A stretch of DNA of 64,000 nt from Pseudomonas sp. P818 (GCF_000418555.1 NZ_ATKM01000019.1:372001-436000), one strand, 5' to 3'. Positions 1 to 13,177 are shown, counted from the first letter of the stretch. The notes: generated by a model from the sequence alone, not told the origin. Made by a program: numbers and translations.

Positions 1-145
1 TCGCAATCCATTGGTTATGCGCAATCCGCGTCACGTTCACGCCATTGGCGCTGCATTCGTGCGCTGCCGCGCTACCTTCGCGCCATCTGTGTCGCTTACT
101 CCGCACCGAAAGTCGGCAGCACGGCAGCGACGCAGAATCCGCATC
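1..145. other. Window edge, spacer downstream of rimP
   Basis: No gene is supported here. The stretch follows the rimP stop codon on the minus strand. In Pseudomonas nusA normally comes next, but the N-terminus I would expect for NusA is not encoded in either strand of this piece, so nusA, if present, starts outside the window. Open frames crossing this stretch on the plus strand run antisense through rimP and look like shadows. Confidence 0.5.
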
Positions 146-604
146 TCAATCAAATCGGGGGATGATATTGGCCTTGTCGATCAGGTCGATCGGCAACAGA
201 TACTCGTGGTCATCCACCTGAACCACCACGTCCTGCTCCTCCACACCGCGAAGGAGGCCCTGGAAGTTACGACGCCCATCGAAAGGCGAACGCAGCTTGA
301 TCTTCACCTGCTCTCCAACATGCGCCGCAAACTGTTCGAGGGTGAACAACGGACGATCCATGCCAGGAGAAGAAACTTCCAGCGTGTACTCGGAGGAAAT
401 CGGGTCCTCGACATCGAGTACGCCACTGAGCTGACGGCTGACGATTTCGCAATCGTCGATCAGGATGCCGTCGGCCTTATCGATATAGACACGCAGCAGC
501 GAATGACGCCCCTGCGACAGGAACTCGATGCCCCAACACTGATAACCGAGCGCCTCGATTACCGGGGCCAACAAGGCCTGCAACTGTTCTAGCTTGCTCG
601 ACAC
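146..604 (-). CDS. rimP: Ribosome maturation factor RimP
   Basis: RimP is a cytoplasmic assembly factor needed for maturation of the 30S ribosomal subunit. The 152-residue product matches the usual family length and has the expected two-part layout: an N-terminal alpha/beta domain (about residues 1-85, with the GYQCWGIEF stretch) and a C-terminal SH3-like domain (about 88-150, with the VQVDDHEYLLPIDLIDKANI region). The start codon is GTG (GTGTCGAGC). In gammaproteobacteria this gene heads the rimP-nusA-infB operon and sits just downstream of the initiator tRNA gene, as here. Family assignment is secure; the start is likely but rests on family length. Confidence 0.95.
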   Translation of the reverse strand: MSSKLEQLQALLAPVIEALGYQCWGIEFLSQGRHSLLRVYIDKADGILIDDCEIVSRQLSGVLDVEDPISSEYTLEVSSPGMDRPLFTLEQFAAHVGEQVKIKLRSPFDGRRNFQGLLRGVEEQDVVVQVDDHEYLLPIDLIDKANIIPRFD

Positions 605-700
605 TTAACGGCCCTCGTGCATGCTGTGCAAATAAAAAATGGGCGAAACGCCCATCCCGTCTGCCCGCGATAAAGCTGCGGACACTGTGTTTCAGCTAAC

Positions 701-723
701 AAAAAGCCCCTTAAAAGGGGCTT
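701..723 (-). terminator. Rho-independent terminator after tRNA-fMet
   Basis: Two 9-base arms (704-712 and 715-723, AAGCCCCTT and its complement) form a hairpin. On the minus strand it is followed by a run of five T, which is the orientation needed to end transcripts coming from the tRNA genes. It lies between the initiator tRNA and rimP. Confidence 0.8.
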
Positions 724-730
724 CTGAAAC

Positions 731-807
<77 letters not shown>

Positions 808-870
808 TCAAAGCTGGGCCGGAATTATACGGCCACCCCCTGGCGAGGGTCAACCAAACACTCCAGCAAC

Positions 871-899
871 AAGAAAGCCCGCGAACTGCGGGCTTTCTT
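871..899 (-). terminator. Hairpin terminator between the two tRNA genes
   Basis: Perfect 12-base arms (871-882 and 888-899) enclose a 5-base loop. The minus-strand product ends in GGGCTTTCTTGTT, a T-rich tail. It separates tRNA-Leu from tRNA-fMet, so the two tRNAs may be partly independent transcripts. Confidence 0.75.
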
Positions 900-904
900 G
901 AGTA

Positions 905-990
905 TGGTACCGAGGAGGGGACTCGAACCCCTACAGCCTATGGCCACTACCACCTCAAGGTAGCGTGTCTACCAATTCCACCACCTCGGC
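905..990 (-). tRNA. tRNA-Leu (GAG)
   Basis: An 86-nucleotide class II tRNA on the minus strand starts GCCGAGGTGGTGGAATTGG and ends with encoded CCA. The anticodon stem-loop CTACCTTGAGGTGGTAG gives anticodon GAG. The long variable arm (TGGCCATAGGCTGTA region) is the feature expected for leucine tRNA. It follows secG by only a few bases, matching the tpiA-secG-tRNA-Leu order familiar in Pseudomonas, so it is probably processed from the secG transcript. Confidence 0.97.
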
Positions 991-997
991 AAAACTG

Positions 998-1375
998 TTA
1001 CTGCTCTGGAGCCTCCGGCACATCCGAAGCATCGGATGCTGGAGCTTGCTCTTCGAGCACCGGCACGTCTTCGACCGCCGGCTTTTGTTGAACTTCCAGA
1101 ACCGCTGGATCTGGCAGACCAACCTGAGTCAGTGCATCAGCTTTTTCTTTAGCAAAGAACGCTAAACCCAAGCTGGTAATGAAAAAACCTGCGGCGAGTA
1201 TACCAGTAAACTTACTCAGAAAGGTAGAGGAACCTTGGCTTCCGAATACAGTTGCCGAAGCACCCGAACCGAACGACGCACCTGCGTCAGCCCCCTTACC
1301 CTGCTGCAGCAAAACCAGCACTACAATCCCGATCGCACCCAGCAGGTGCAGAACAACAATGACTGTTTCCAGCAT
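998..1375 (-). CDS. secG: Protein translocase subunit SecG
   Basis: SecG is the small accessory subunit of the SecYEG channel in the inner membrane; it assists SecA-driven protein export. The 125-residue product has two hydrophobic helices (about residues 3-21, LETVIVVLHLLGAIGIVVLVLLQ, and about 52-75, SKFTGILAAGFFITSLGLAFF) joined by the conserved small-residue loop QQGKGADAGASFGSGASATVFGSQG. The C-terminal tail after residue 80 is acidic and Ala/Pro/Glu-rich and poorly conserved, as is common in pseudomonads. It starts 3 bases after the tpiA stop, so the two are surely co-transcribed. Confidence 0.96.
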   Translation of the reverse strand: MLETVIVVLHLLGAIGIVVLVLLQQGKGADAGASFGSGASATVFGSQGSSTFLSKFTGILAAGFFITSLGLAFFAKEKADALTQVGLPDPAVLEVQQKPAVEDVPVLEEQAPASDASDVPEAPEQ

Positions 1376-1378
1376 TCT

Positions 1379-2134
1379 TCAGTTTCCTGCAGCGCGACAG
1401 ATCGCACCGAATTCATCCGCATTCAGAGAGGCTCCACCCACGAGCCCCCCATCGATATCCTGCATGCCGAACAACTCGGCTGCACTAGCGGCCTTCACAC
1501 TGCCGCCATAAAGAATTCTCAGCTCGCCGGCGACATCAGCATTCAGCTGCGCAACCTGCGCGCGAATCGCCGCGTGCACTTCCTGAGCCTGCTCAGGCGT
1601 AGCGGTCAACCCGGTACCGATGGCCCATACAGGCTCATAGGCAACCACGGCATTTTTCAGCGCCTCGACGCCCAAAGCATCGATCACTGCGGCCAGCTGG
1701 CCACCCACCACTCCCAGCGTTGCATTCGCTTCACGCTGCTCACGAGTCTCACCGACACAGAGCACCGGAACCAGACCCGCCGCCTGGACTGCCGCAAACT
1801 TGCGTACGATCACCTCATCGCTCTCGCCCAGAATCAGGCGACGCTCTGAGTGCCCAACCAACACCAGCGCGCAACCGCAATCAGCTACCTGGCTCACAGC
1901 CAGCTCGCCAGTCAGAGCACCCTGCTCGACTTGCGCCGCGCAATCCTGGGCTCCAACCTTCACAGCCTTGCCGCTCAAGCCTTCGACGACCTGAGCGATA
2001 TGCAGACTGGAGGGAAACACCGCGACATCGACATCGGCAGACAGGGCCTGCTGACGCAACCCTTCGATCAGCTCTGCGACGCTGGCGCGGGTACCGTGCA
2101 TTTTCCAGTTACCGGCGACCAAGGGGCGACGCAT
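1379..2134 (-). CDS. tpiA: Triosephosphate isomerase
   Basis: TpiA interconverts glyceraldehyde-3-phosphate and dihydroxyacetone phosphate in the cytoplasm, linking glycolysis, gluconeogenesis and glycerol metabolism. The 251-residue TIM barrel shows the N-terminal GNWKMHG lysine, the catalytic histidine in LVGHSERR (about residue 94), the catalytic glutamate in AYEPVWAIGTG (about 166) and the phosphate-binding GGSVKAASAAEL near the C-terminus. It lies between glmM and secG on the same strand, a common Pseudomonas order, with a 65-base gap to glmM. Confidence 0.98.
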   Translation of the reverse strand: MRRPLVAGNWKMHGTRASVAELIEGLRQQALSADVDVAVFPSSLHIAQVVEGLSGKAVKVGAQDCAAQVEQGALTGELAVSQVADCGCALVLVGHSERRLILGESDEVIVRKFAAVQAAGLVPVLCVGETREQREANATLGVVGGQLAAVIDALGVEALKNAVVAYEPVWAIGTGLTATPEQAQEVHAAIRAQVAQLNADVAGELRILYGGSVKAASAAELFGMQDIDGGLVGGASLNADEFGAICRAAGN

Positions 2135-2199
2135 GTTTTACCTCGTCGATCAAAGAGGGCGCAGATGTTACCCAAGAGCACTCACGGTAGCAAGCGCAA

Positions 2200-3537
2200 T
2201 CAAGCACAGACTTCGGCAACAATCTTAGCCAATTCATCGGCATAGCCGCGAACCGAGCTTTCCTCGTCGCCTTCGACCATCACTCGCACCAGCGGCTCGG
2301 TGCCAGACTTGCGCAGCAAGACGCGGCCACGCCCTGCCATGCTCTCGGTTACCCGCGCACAGGCTTCCTTCACCGAAGGATGCTCCAGCGGATCGACCGC
2401 GCCGGAAAAACGCACATTGATCAGTACCTGCGGGCACTTCTTCAGATCGCTACGCGCCTCGACCAGACTCTGACCGCGACGCTTGAGCGCCATCAGCACC
2501 TGCAGCGCGGCGATGACCGCATCGCCGGTGGTGGTATGCTGGAAGCACACCAGATGACCGGAATTTTCTCCACCCAGCTGCCAGTTGCGCGCCAGCAGCT
2601 CGGCGATCACGTAACGATCGCCCACCTTGGCGCGAACGAAGGGGATGTTCAGCTCGGCCAGCGCCAGCTCCAGCCCCAGATTGCTCATCAGCGTACCGAC
2701 CACGCCACCACGCAGTCGCCCGCGTTCCTGCAGGTCGCGGGCGATGATGAACAGCAACTCGTCGCCATCGACCACTGCGCCATATTGATCAACCATCAGC
2801 ACGCGGTCGGCGTCACCGTCGAAGGCAATACCCAGATCGGCCTGCTGCGCAACCACTTCAGCCTGCAGCGCCGCAATATGCGTCGACCCGCAACCATCGT
2901 TGATATTGAGGCCATCGGGCTGCGCCGAGATGACCCGCACCTCGGCCCCCAGTTCGCGGAACACGCTCGGCGCAACCTTGTAGGCCGCACCGTGGGCGCA
3001 ATCGATGACGATCTTCAACCCCTTGAAGCTGGTACCACTGGGCACACTGCCCTTGCAGAACTCGATATAGCGACCAGAGGCGTCGTTGATCCGCGAAGCC
3101 TTGCCGATCCCGGCAGACTCGACCACCGTCATCGGCTGATCGAGCAGCTCCTCGATCATCGCCTCGACATCATCCGGCAGCTTGGTGCCTTCACTGGAGA
3201 AGAACTTGATGCCGTTGTCGTCATGTGGATTGTGCGAGGCGCTGATTACGATACCGGCATCGGCCTGGAAGGTTCGAGTCAGATAGGCGATGGCCGGCGT
3301 CGGCATCGGGCCGAGCAACTGTACATCGGCACCCGCTGCAGCGAGGCCGGCTTCCAGGGCCGACTCGAACATGTAGCCGGAAATGCGCGTATCCTTGCCG
3401 ATCAGGATGCGGCACTTGCCTTCCTTGCGAAACGCCATGCCCGCCGCCCAGCCGAGCTTGAGCATGAAATCCGGAGTGATGGGGAACTGCCCGACGCGGC
3501 CACGAATGCCATCGGTGCCGAAGTACTTTCTAGCCAT
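2200..3537 (-). CDS. glmM: Phosphoglucosamine mutase
   Basis: GlmM converts glucosamine-6-phosphate to glucosamine-1-phosphate, the step that commits carbon to UDP-N-acetylglucosamine for peptidoglycan and lipopolysaccharide. At 445 residues it has the family length. Visible signatures are the start MARKYFGTDGIRG, the phosphorylated-serine loop GIVISASHNPHDDNG (about residues 96-110), the metal loop AFDGDADRV (about 241) and the sugar/phosphate site RKSGTEPLVRVM near the C-terminus. It lies between folP (upstream) and tpiA. A 155-base spacer separates it from folP and contains a structured repeat (see 3594-3652). Confidence 0.98.
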   Translation of the reverse strand: MARKYFGTDGIRGRVGQFPITPDFMLKLGWAAGMAFRKEGKCRILIGKDTRISGYMFESALEAGLAAAGADVQLLGPMPTPAIAYLTRTFQADAGIVISASHNPHDDNGIKFFSSEGTKLPDDVEAMIEELLDQPMTVVESAGIGKASRINDASGRYIEFCKGSVPSGTSFKGLKIVIDCAHGAAYKVAPSVFRELGAEVRVISAQPDGLNINDGCGSTHIAALQAEVVAQQADLGIAFDGDADRVLMVDQYGAVVDGDELLFIIARDLQERGRLRGGVVGTLMSNLGLELALAELNIPFVRAKVGDRYVIAELLARNWQLGGENSGHLVCFQHTTTGDAVIAALQVLMALKRRGQSLVEARSDLKKCPQVLINVRFSGAVDPLEHPSVKEACARVTESMAGRGRVLLRKSGTEPLVRVMVEGDEESSVRGYADELAKIVAEVCA

Positions 3538-3593
3538 AACGCTTTCCTTGTTAGCAGGCCATTGAAAACTACCTGCGTTGTCTGGCCGTCGTT

Positions 3594-3652
3594 AAAAACA
3601 GCCTCAAAATGCTCATTTACAACACGTAAACTCCGCTTTCTCGGCTGTTTTT
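3594..3652. repeat. Structured intergenic palindrome between folP and glmM
   Basis: Perfect 10-base arms AAAAACAGCC (3594-3603) and GGCTGTTTTT (3643-3652) enclose 39 bases that themselves contain an inner inverted repeat TTTAC/GTAAA (3616-3620 and 3626-3630). Both outer arms end in A/T runs, so the element could act as a terminator on either strand. I have the impression of having seen close relatives of this sequence in intergenic DNA of other pseudomonads, but only a genome search could confirm that it is a dispersed repeat. Confidence 0.6.
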
Positions 3653-3692
3653 GCCTAGCCCAGACCGCCTCGCCTACGCTTTCAAAAGCCCG

Positions 3693-4544
3693 CTATTGCG
3701 CTGCCTCGACCGCAGCGATCATGCGCACCACGTCCATCGTTTCGGCAACATCGTGCACACGCAAAATATGTGCGCCCTTGGTCAATGCCAGAGCGGCCAA
3801 CGCCAGGCTGCCGTAGAGGCGCCCGCCAACTTCGTGACCGAGCACCTTGCCGATCATGCTCTTGCGCGAAACGCCAACCAGCAAAGGACGCCCCAGAGCA
3901 GAGAGCTCAGCCATGCGACGGAACAGGACGAGATTGTGCTCCAGAGTCTTGGCAAAACCAAAGCCCGGATCGAGCACGATCCGCTCGGCGGGGATACCCG
4001 CAGTCGCGCACGCAGCCATGCGCTCGACGAGAAACTCCCGCACTTCGCTGACGATATCCGGATATTGCGGATTATCCTGCATATTGCCCGGCTCACCGCG
4101 CATGTGCATCAGGCATACCGGCAGCCCGGTGTCTGCGGCCGCATCCAGCGCGCCGTCACGCTGCAAGGAACGCACATCGTTGATCAGCCCCGCCCCCAGC
4201 CTTGCACTTTCACGCATGACTGCCGGGGTCGAGGTATCCACGGAAATGATTACGTCCAGTTCGCGAGCGATGACCTCGACCATTGGCGCAACGCGCTCCA
4301 GCTCTTCGGTCGGCGAAACGCTTCGTGCCCCTGGACGCGTGGACTCACCACCGATATCGATCAGCGTCGCGCCAGCAGCGACCATCTGTTCCGCATGACG
4401 CAAGGCCGCGTCGCGCGCAGTGAAGCGCCCACCGTCGGAAAAGGAATCGGGAGTGACATTGAGGATGCCCATCACTTGCGGACGGGATAAATCAAGAAGC
4501 CGGCTGCCACAGGGCAGCCGGCTCGGGTGTTGCTGTCGAGACAT
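3693..4544 (-). CDS. folP: Dihydropteroate synthase
   Basis: FolP condenses p-aminobenzoate with 6-hydroxymethyl-7,8-dihydropterin diphosphate to give dihydropteroate, a step of folate synthesis and the target of sulfonamides. The 283-residue TIM barrel shows MGILNVTPDSFSDGG (about residues 25-39), the pterin-binding DIGGESTRPGA (about 63-73), NDVRSL (about 121) and the late SRKSMIG phosphate-binding loop. The start MSRQQHPSRLPCG lies 8 bases after the ftsH stop, placing it in the ftsH-folP-glmM operon, the same order as in E. coli. Confidence 0.98.
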   Translation of the reverse strand: MSRQQHPSRLPCGSRLLDLSRPQVMGILNVTPDSFSDGGRFTARDAALRHAEQMVAAGATLIDIGGESTRPGARSVSPTEELERVAPMVEVIARELDVIISVDTSTPAVMRESARLGAGLINDVRSLQRDGALDAAADTGLPVCLMHMRGEPGNMQDNPQYPDIVSEVREFLVERMAACATAGIPAERIVLDPGFGFAKTLEHNLVLFRRMAELSALGRPLLVGVSRKSMIGKVLGHEVGGRLYGSLALAALALTKGAHILRVHDVAETMDVVRMIAAVEAAQ

Positions 4545-4552
4545 AGGGAACC

Positions 4553-6475
<1,923 letters not shown>

Positions 6476-6639
6476 TTAGCTACCCTCTGAAGCAGGCCTC
6501 GTGGCGAAGCAGGCTTCCCATGACGACCAATGATATACCGACCTAACTTACACCAAACGCCCGCATCCCGCAGGCACCGTCTGTAACCCTTTATGAGGTT
6601 TCTGCCACTGAGACCGACAGGGCGAACACCAGTTTCAAC

Positions 6640-7263
6640 TCATAACCCACGAAAGCCACGCGCCAACAGATATTGCTCACGAGAACGATCGCGCGACGAC
6701 AGCGGCTTGCGCATCTGCACCTTGTCGAAGGTCTCGCGCACCTGCTTGTGGTACGCATCGAAACCTTCGCCCTGGAAAATCTTGATCAGAAAGTCACCGC
6801 CAGGTCGCAAAACCCGGCCCGCCAGATCCAGCGCTAGCTCGCACAGGTACATCGCGCGCGCCTGATCAGCGGTTCTCACCCCACTCATATTGGGGGCCAT
6901 ATCGGAAATAACAAGGTCGACCGGATTTTCGCCAATGGCTTCAAGAAGCCGGGCGAATACCGCATCGTCGGTAAAATCGCCCTGAATGAAGGTTACGTCG
7001 GGAATTGCATCCATCTCCAGGATATCGGAAGCGATCAGACGCCCCTTGTCGCCGATCACCCGACTGGTGACCTGCGACCAGCCGCCCGGCGCAGCGCCGA
7101 GGTCCACCACGGTCATACCGGGACGCAGAATGCGATCCTTCTCCTGGATTTCCAGCAACTTGTAGCTGGCGCGCGAACGATAGCCGTCCTTCTGCGCCAT
7201 CTTCACGTAAGGATCGTCGAAATGTTCTTTCAGCCAACGCTGGCTGGTCTTGGAACGTGCCAC
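6640..7263 (-). CDS. rlmE: 23S rRNA (uridine-2'-O)-methyltransferase RlmE
   Basis: RlmE (FtsJ/RrmJ) methylates U2552 (E. coli numbering) in the 23S rRNA A loop and is heat-inducible in E. coli. The 207-residue product has the family start MARSKTSQRWLKEHFDDPYVK, the S-adenosylmethionine loop VVDLGAAPGGWSQ (about residues 50-62), the DMAPNMSG acidic motif (about 120-127) and the late FLIKIFQGEGF segment carrying the catalytic lysine. It precedes ftsH on the same strand with a 164-base gap, the classical rlmE-ftsH pair, and is divergent from yhbY. Confidence 0.97.
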   Translation of the reverse strand: MARSKTSQRWLKEHFDDPYVKMAQKDGYRSRASYKLLEIQEKDRILRPGMTVVDLGAAPGGWSQVTSRVIGDKGRLIASDILEMDAIPDVTFIQGDFTDDAVFARLLEAIGENPVDLVISDMAPNMSGVRTADQARAMYLCELALDLAGRVLRPGGDFLIKIFQGEGFDAYHKQVRETFDKVQMRKPLSSRDRSREQYLLARGFRGL

Positions 7264-7353
7264 TGAAACCTCGAACTCAACGGGTCATGAATAACTGCGC
7301 GGGCTCGGGTAAGATAGGCGCCGTTTTCCAGACTGAATTAGGTACTAACGATT

Positions 7354-7665
7354 ATGCCGCTCACTCAAGAGCAGAAGAAACAATTCAAATCTATCGGCCA
7401 CCACCTGAAACCTGTATTGATCGTGGCGGATAACGGTTTGACCGAAGGCGTGCTGGCCGAACTGGACCGCGCCCTGAACGATCACGAACTGATCAAGGTA
7501 CAGTTGCGCCTCGCCGAACGCGAGGATCGTCAGGCTGCCATCGCCGCTCTGTGCGAAGCCGGCCGCGCCGAACTGGTGCAGTCGATCGGCAAGGTCGCCC
7601 TGCTCTATCGCAAGAACTCCAAGCCGAATCGCAACCTGTCCAACGTGATTCGCTACCAGGGCTGA
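7354..7665 (+). CDS. yhbY: YhbY/CRM-domain RNA-binding protein
   Basis: YhbY is a small single-domain RNA-binding protein that associates with pre-50S ribosomal particles. The 103 residues are essentially one CRM domain: MPLTQEQKKQFKSIGHHLKPVLIVADNGL, with the glycine-loop region at DNGLTEG (about residues 28-34) and the C-terminal IGKVALLYRKN strand. It is the only plus-strand gene in this part of the window. A TAAGAT hexamer about 40 bases upstream could be its -10 element. The divergence from rlmE puts two ribosome-maturation genes back to back. Confidence 0.95.
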   Translation: MPLTQEQKKQFKSIGHHLKPVLIVADNGLTEGVLAELDRALNDHELIKVQLRLAEREDRQAAIAALCEAGRAELVQSIGKVALLYRKNSKPNRNLSNVIRYQG

Positions 7666-7695
7666 ACGCTGCGTGCAGCGCCTGCCCGCTCGACG

Positions 7696-8136
7696 TCAGG
7701 CGCCGCGCGATTTACCCGGCACCGGCTGCAGCACCAGCAACAACCCGCAGAACGCCATCACCAGGTAGCTGAAGCGTAGCCAGTACTCGGCCTCCGGCCA
7801 TTGGTGCAACGCAACGAAATAACTCAGGGCCATGACCGCAACGGTCAACAAGAGCTGCCCACGCATATCCCGCAACAGACTCGAAAGCCCGTCACTGCGC
7901 AGCAGGGCAAAGGCCTGCAGCGCCACGCATACGGCCGCCAGGCCAACCAGCAGCGGAGCCAACTTCGCAGCTATTTCCTGAACCAGCAGCGGCGCCAGGC
8001 CGATCTGGCCGATGGCCGGCAGAATGACGAATTGCAGCAACCACAAGCCGCCGACCCAGAGGGTCTGGGCCAGCTGCCAGCTGATGGCAGCGGCCCGCGA
8101 CGGCAGGTGTGGCTTAGATGTGGCGGACTTCGACAA
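7696..8136 (-). CDS. DUF4149-type inner-membrane protein
   Basis: This is a small integral membrane protein of unknown function. The hydrophobic content fits four transmembrane helices: QTLWVGGLWLLQFVILPAIG, KLAPLLVGLAAVCVALQAFALL, GQLLLTVAVMALSYFVAL and YWLRFSYLVMAFCGLLLVLQ. This layout resembles the DUF4149 (TMEM205-like) family found next to greA in pseudomonads. The true start is uncertain. The frame stays open back to 8268 inside greA, but that extension encodes Arg/Pro/Ser-rich antisense-like sequence. I chose a TTG at 8136 with GAG 7 bases upstream, overlapping the greA stop by 23 bases; no ATG lies near. Confidence 0.7.
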   Translation of the reverse strand: MSKSATSKPHLPSRAAAISWQLAQTLWVGGLWLLQFVILPAIGQIGLAPLLVQEIAAKLAPLLVGLAAVCVALQAFALLRSDGLSSLLRDMRGQLLLTVAVMALSYFVALHQWPEAEYWLRFSYLVMAFCGLLLVLQPVPGKSRGA

Positions 8137-8586
8137 TCTCGTACTCGACCAGGCCACTGGGGGTCTGCACGCCGACCACGTCACCCTCGCTCTTGCCCAC
8201 CAGGGCGCGGGCGATGGGCGAACCGACGGAGATCTTGCCCTGCTTGATGTCGGCTTCGTCTTCGCCAACGATCTGGTAGGTCACGCTTTCGTCGGTTTCG
8301 ACGTTGGCGATTTCCACCGTGGTGCCGAAGATCACCTTGCCGGTGTGCTCGATGGTGGTGACGTCAATGATCACCGCGTTCTGCAGGCGACCTTCGATAT
8401 CACGCACACGCGCCTCGACCATGCCCTGCTCTTCACGCGCGGCATGGTATTCGGCGTTTTCCTTGAGGTCGCCCAGTTCACGAGCCTCGGCAATCGCCTG
8501 GCTCAGTGCGGGGCGACGCACCTTGGTCAGGTGCGCCAGCTCTTCTTCCAGGGCGCGAGCGCCCTGGACGGTCATGGGGTACTTGT

Positions 8587-8590
<4 letters not shown>
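8114..8590 (-). CDS. greA: Transcription elongation factor GreA
   Basis: GreA enters the RNA polymerase secondary channel and stimulates cleavage of backtracked transcripts. The 158-residue protein has the N-terminal antiparallel coiled coil (about residues 10-75), including the acidic tip with the conserved DLKENAEYHAAREEQG motif (residues about 41-56), and the C-terminal FKBP-like domain (KVIFGTTVEIANVETDES onward, with VGSPIARALVGKSEGD). Its ATG overlaps the carB stop codon (ATGA), so translation is probably coupled to carB. Confidence 0.98.
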
Positions 8591-11808
<3,218 letters not shown>

Positions 11809-11838
11809 GGTCTTCTCGAATTCTCTGCTCGGCGGGGC

Positions 11839-12987
11839 TTAGCGGCGTTTGGCCATTTCATTGATGAAACGGTCGAACAGCGGCGCAACGTCGTGCGGGC
11901 CTGGGCTGGCTTCGGGGTGACCCTGGAAGCTGAAGGCGGCCTTGTCGGTACGTTCGATGCCCTGCAGGGTGCCATCGAACAGCGACTTGTGGATCGGACG
12001 CACATTGCTCGGCAGGCTGCTCTCGTCCACGGCGAAACCGTGGTTCTGACTGGTGATCATCACCACGCCAGTGTCGAGATCCTGTACCGGGTGGTTGGCA
12101 CCATGGTGGCCGTGGCCCATCTTCAGTGTCTTGGCACCGGAGGCCAGGGCCAGCAGTTGGTGGCCGAGGCAGATGCCGAATACCGGGATGTCGGTTTCCA
12201 GAATTTCCTTGATCGCCTTGATCGCGTAATCGCACGGCTCGGGGTCGCCAGGACCGTTGGAGAGGAACACACCGTCAGGATTCAGTGCCAGCACTTCGCT
12301 GGCCGGCGTCTGCGCTGGCACCACGGTCAGGCGGCAGCCGCGGGCGACCAGCATGCGCAGGATGTTCAGCTTCACGCCGTAGTCATAGGCGACCACGTGA
12401 TACGGCAGATCCTCGGCCGGGATCAGTGGGTGGCTGTCGCTTTCCAGGTTCCAGGTGCTTGCGCGCCACTCGTAGGCACTAGCGCAGGTCACTTCCTTGG
12501 CCAGATCCATGCCCTTGAGGCCCGGGAAGCTGCGCGCCAGCTCCAGCGCCTTTTCTTCGGTGGCATCGGCGCCAGTGAGGATGCAGCCGTTCTGCGAGCC
12601 CTTCTCGCGCAGGATGCGGGTCAGGCGACGGGTATCGATGCCGGCGATGGCGACGGTGCCATTGGCCTTCAGATATTCGTCCAGTGGCTGCTTGTCGCGC
12701 CAGTTGCTGGAGATCAGCGGCAGGTCGCGGATGATCAGGCCAGCGGCCCAAACACTGCAGGACTCGGCATCTTCCGGCGTGGTACCGGTGTTGCCGATGT
12801 GCGGGTAGGTGAGGGTAACGATCTGCTGGGCATAGGATGGATCGGTAAGGATTTCCTGATAGCCGGTCATGGCGGTGTTGAACACCACCTCTCCGATCGT
12901 CTGGCCATCGGCCCCGATGGAATCGCCGCGAAAAATGCTGCCGTCAGCAAGGGCCAAAATGGCAGGTTTGGGGGCTGGCTTAGTCAA
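11839..12987 (-). CDS. carA: Carbamoyl-phosphate synthase small subunit
   Basis: CarA is the glutamine amidotransferase subunit that supplies ammonia to CarB. The N-terminal domain (MTKPAPKPAILALADGSIFRGDSIG) is followed by a class I glutaminase domain with the nucleophile in FGICLGHQLLALASG and the His/Glu pair in GHPEASPGPHD. I place the start at a TTG (TTGACTAAG) with GGAGG 5 bases upstream; the open frame extends 11 codons further but lacks a comparable SD. The start lies downstream of a strong hairpin leader (see 13032-13071), so control by transcript folding is plausible. Arginine and pyrimidine control of carAB is established in Pseudomonas. Confidence 0.97.
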   Translation of the reverse strand: MTKPAPKPAILALADGSIFRGDSIGADGQTIGEVVFNTAMTGYQEILTDPSYAQQIVTLTYPHIGNTGTTPEDAESCSVWAAGLIIRDLPLISSNWRDKQPLDEYLKANGTVAIAGIDTRRLTRILREKGSQNGCILTGADATEEKALELARSFPGLKGMDLAKEVTCASAYEWRASTWNLESDSHPLIPAEDLPYHVVAYDYGVKLNILRMLVARGCRLTVVPAQTPASEVLALNPDGVFLSNGPGDPEPCDYAIKAIKEILETDIPVFGICLGHQLLALASGAKTLKMGHGHHGANHPVQDLDTGVVMITSQNHGFAVDESSLPSNVRPIHKSLFDGTLQGIERTDKAAFSFQGHPEASPGPHDVAPLFDRFINEMAKRR

Positions 12988-13031
12988 GAAGACCTCCGTC
13001 TCGATCAAGGCTTGAAGCAAACGCAGGTTGT

Positions 13032-13071
13032 AAAAAAGCGGGATGACGTGTGAAGGTCATCCCGCTTTTTT
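13032..13071 (-). promoter_or_regulatory. Strong hairpin with U-tract in the carA leader (terminator or attenuator)
   Basis: Two perfect 16-base arms (13032-13047 and 13056-13071) enclose an 8-base loop. On the minus strand the hairpin ends in six T, a textbook intrinsic terminator. It sits 45 bases upstream of the carA start and about 105 bases past the dapB stop. It may simply end dapB transcripts. If the carA promoter lies upstream of it (13093-13177), it would be an attenuator. Two overlapping short frames with ATG at 13084 and 13058 (minus strand) run through it. Confidence 0.75.
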
Positions 13072-13092
13072 ATTTGAGCCATTCTGCGTAAC

Positions 13093-13112
13093 TTTTAGTG
13101 GACACACTAAAA
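13093..13112. promoter_or_regulatory. Perfect palindrome upstream of carA
   Basis: TTTTAGTG (13093-13100) and CACTAAAA (13105-13112) are perfect 8-base inverted repeats with a 4-base spacer. The site lies between dapB and carA, 105-125 bases ahead of the carA start. It has the size and symmetry of a site for a dimeric regulator. I cannot assign it: it does not look like the ArgR sites I remember, and no protein is implied by the sequence alone. Confidence 0.5.
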
Positions 13113-13177
13113 CAGGAAGCTTACAGGAAAACCCTTTTTCGGTCCACCCGATAAGACGCCTCAGTCACACATTCGCC

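Noticed and set aside
6590..6625. TTGAAA upstream of ftsH considered as a sigma-32 -35 box
   Set aside because: No C-rich CCCCATnT-like -10 occurs at 11-16 bases; the downstream CCCTGTC is a poor match.
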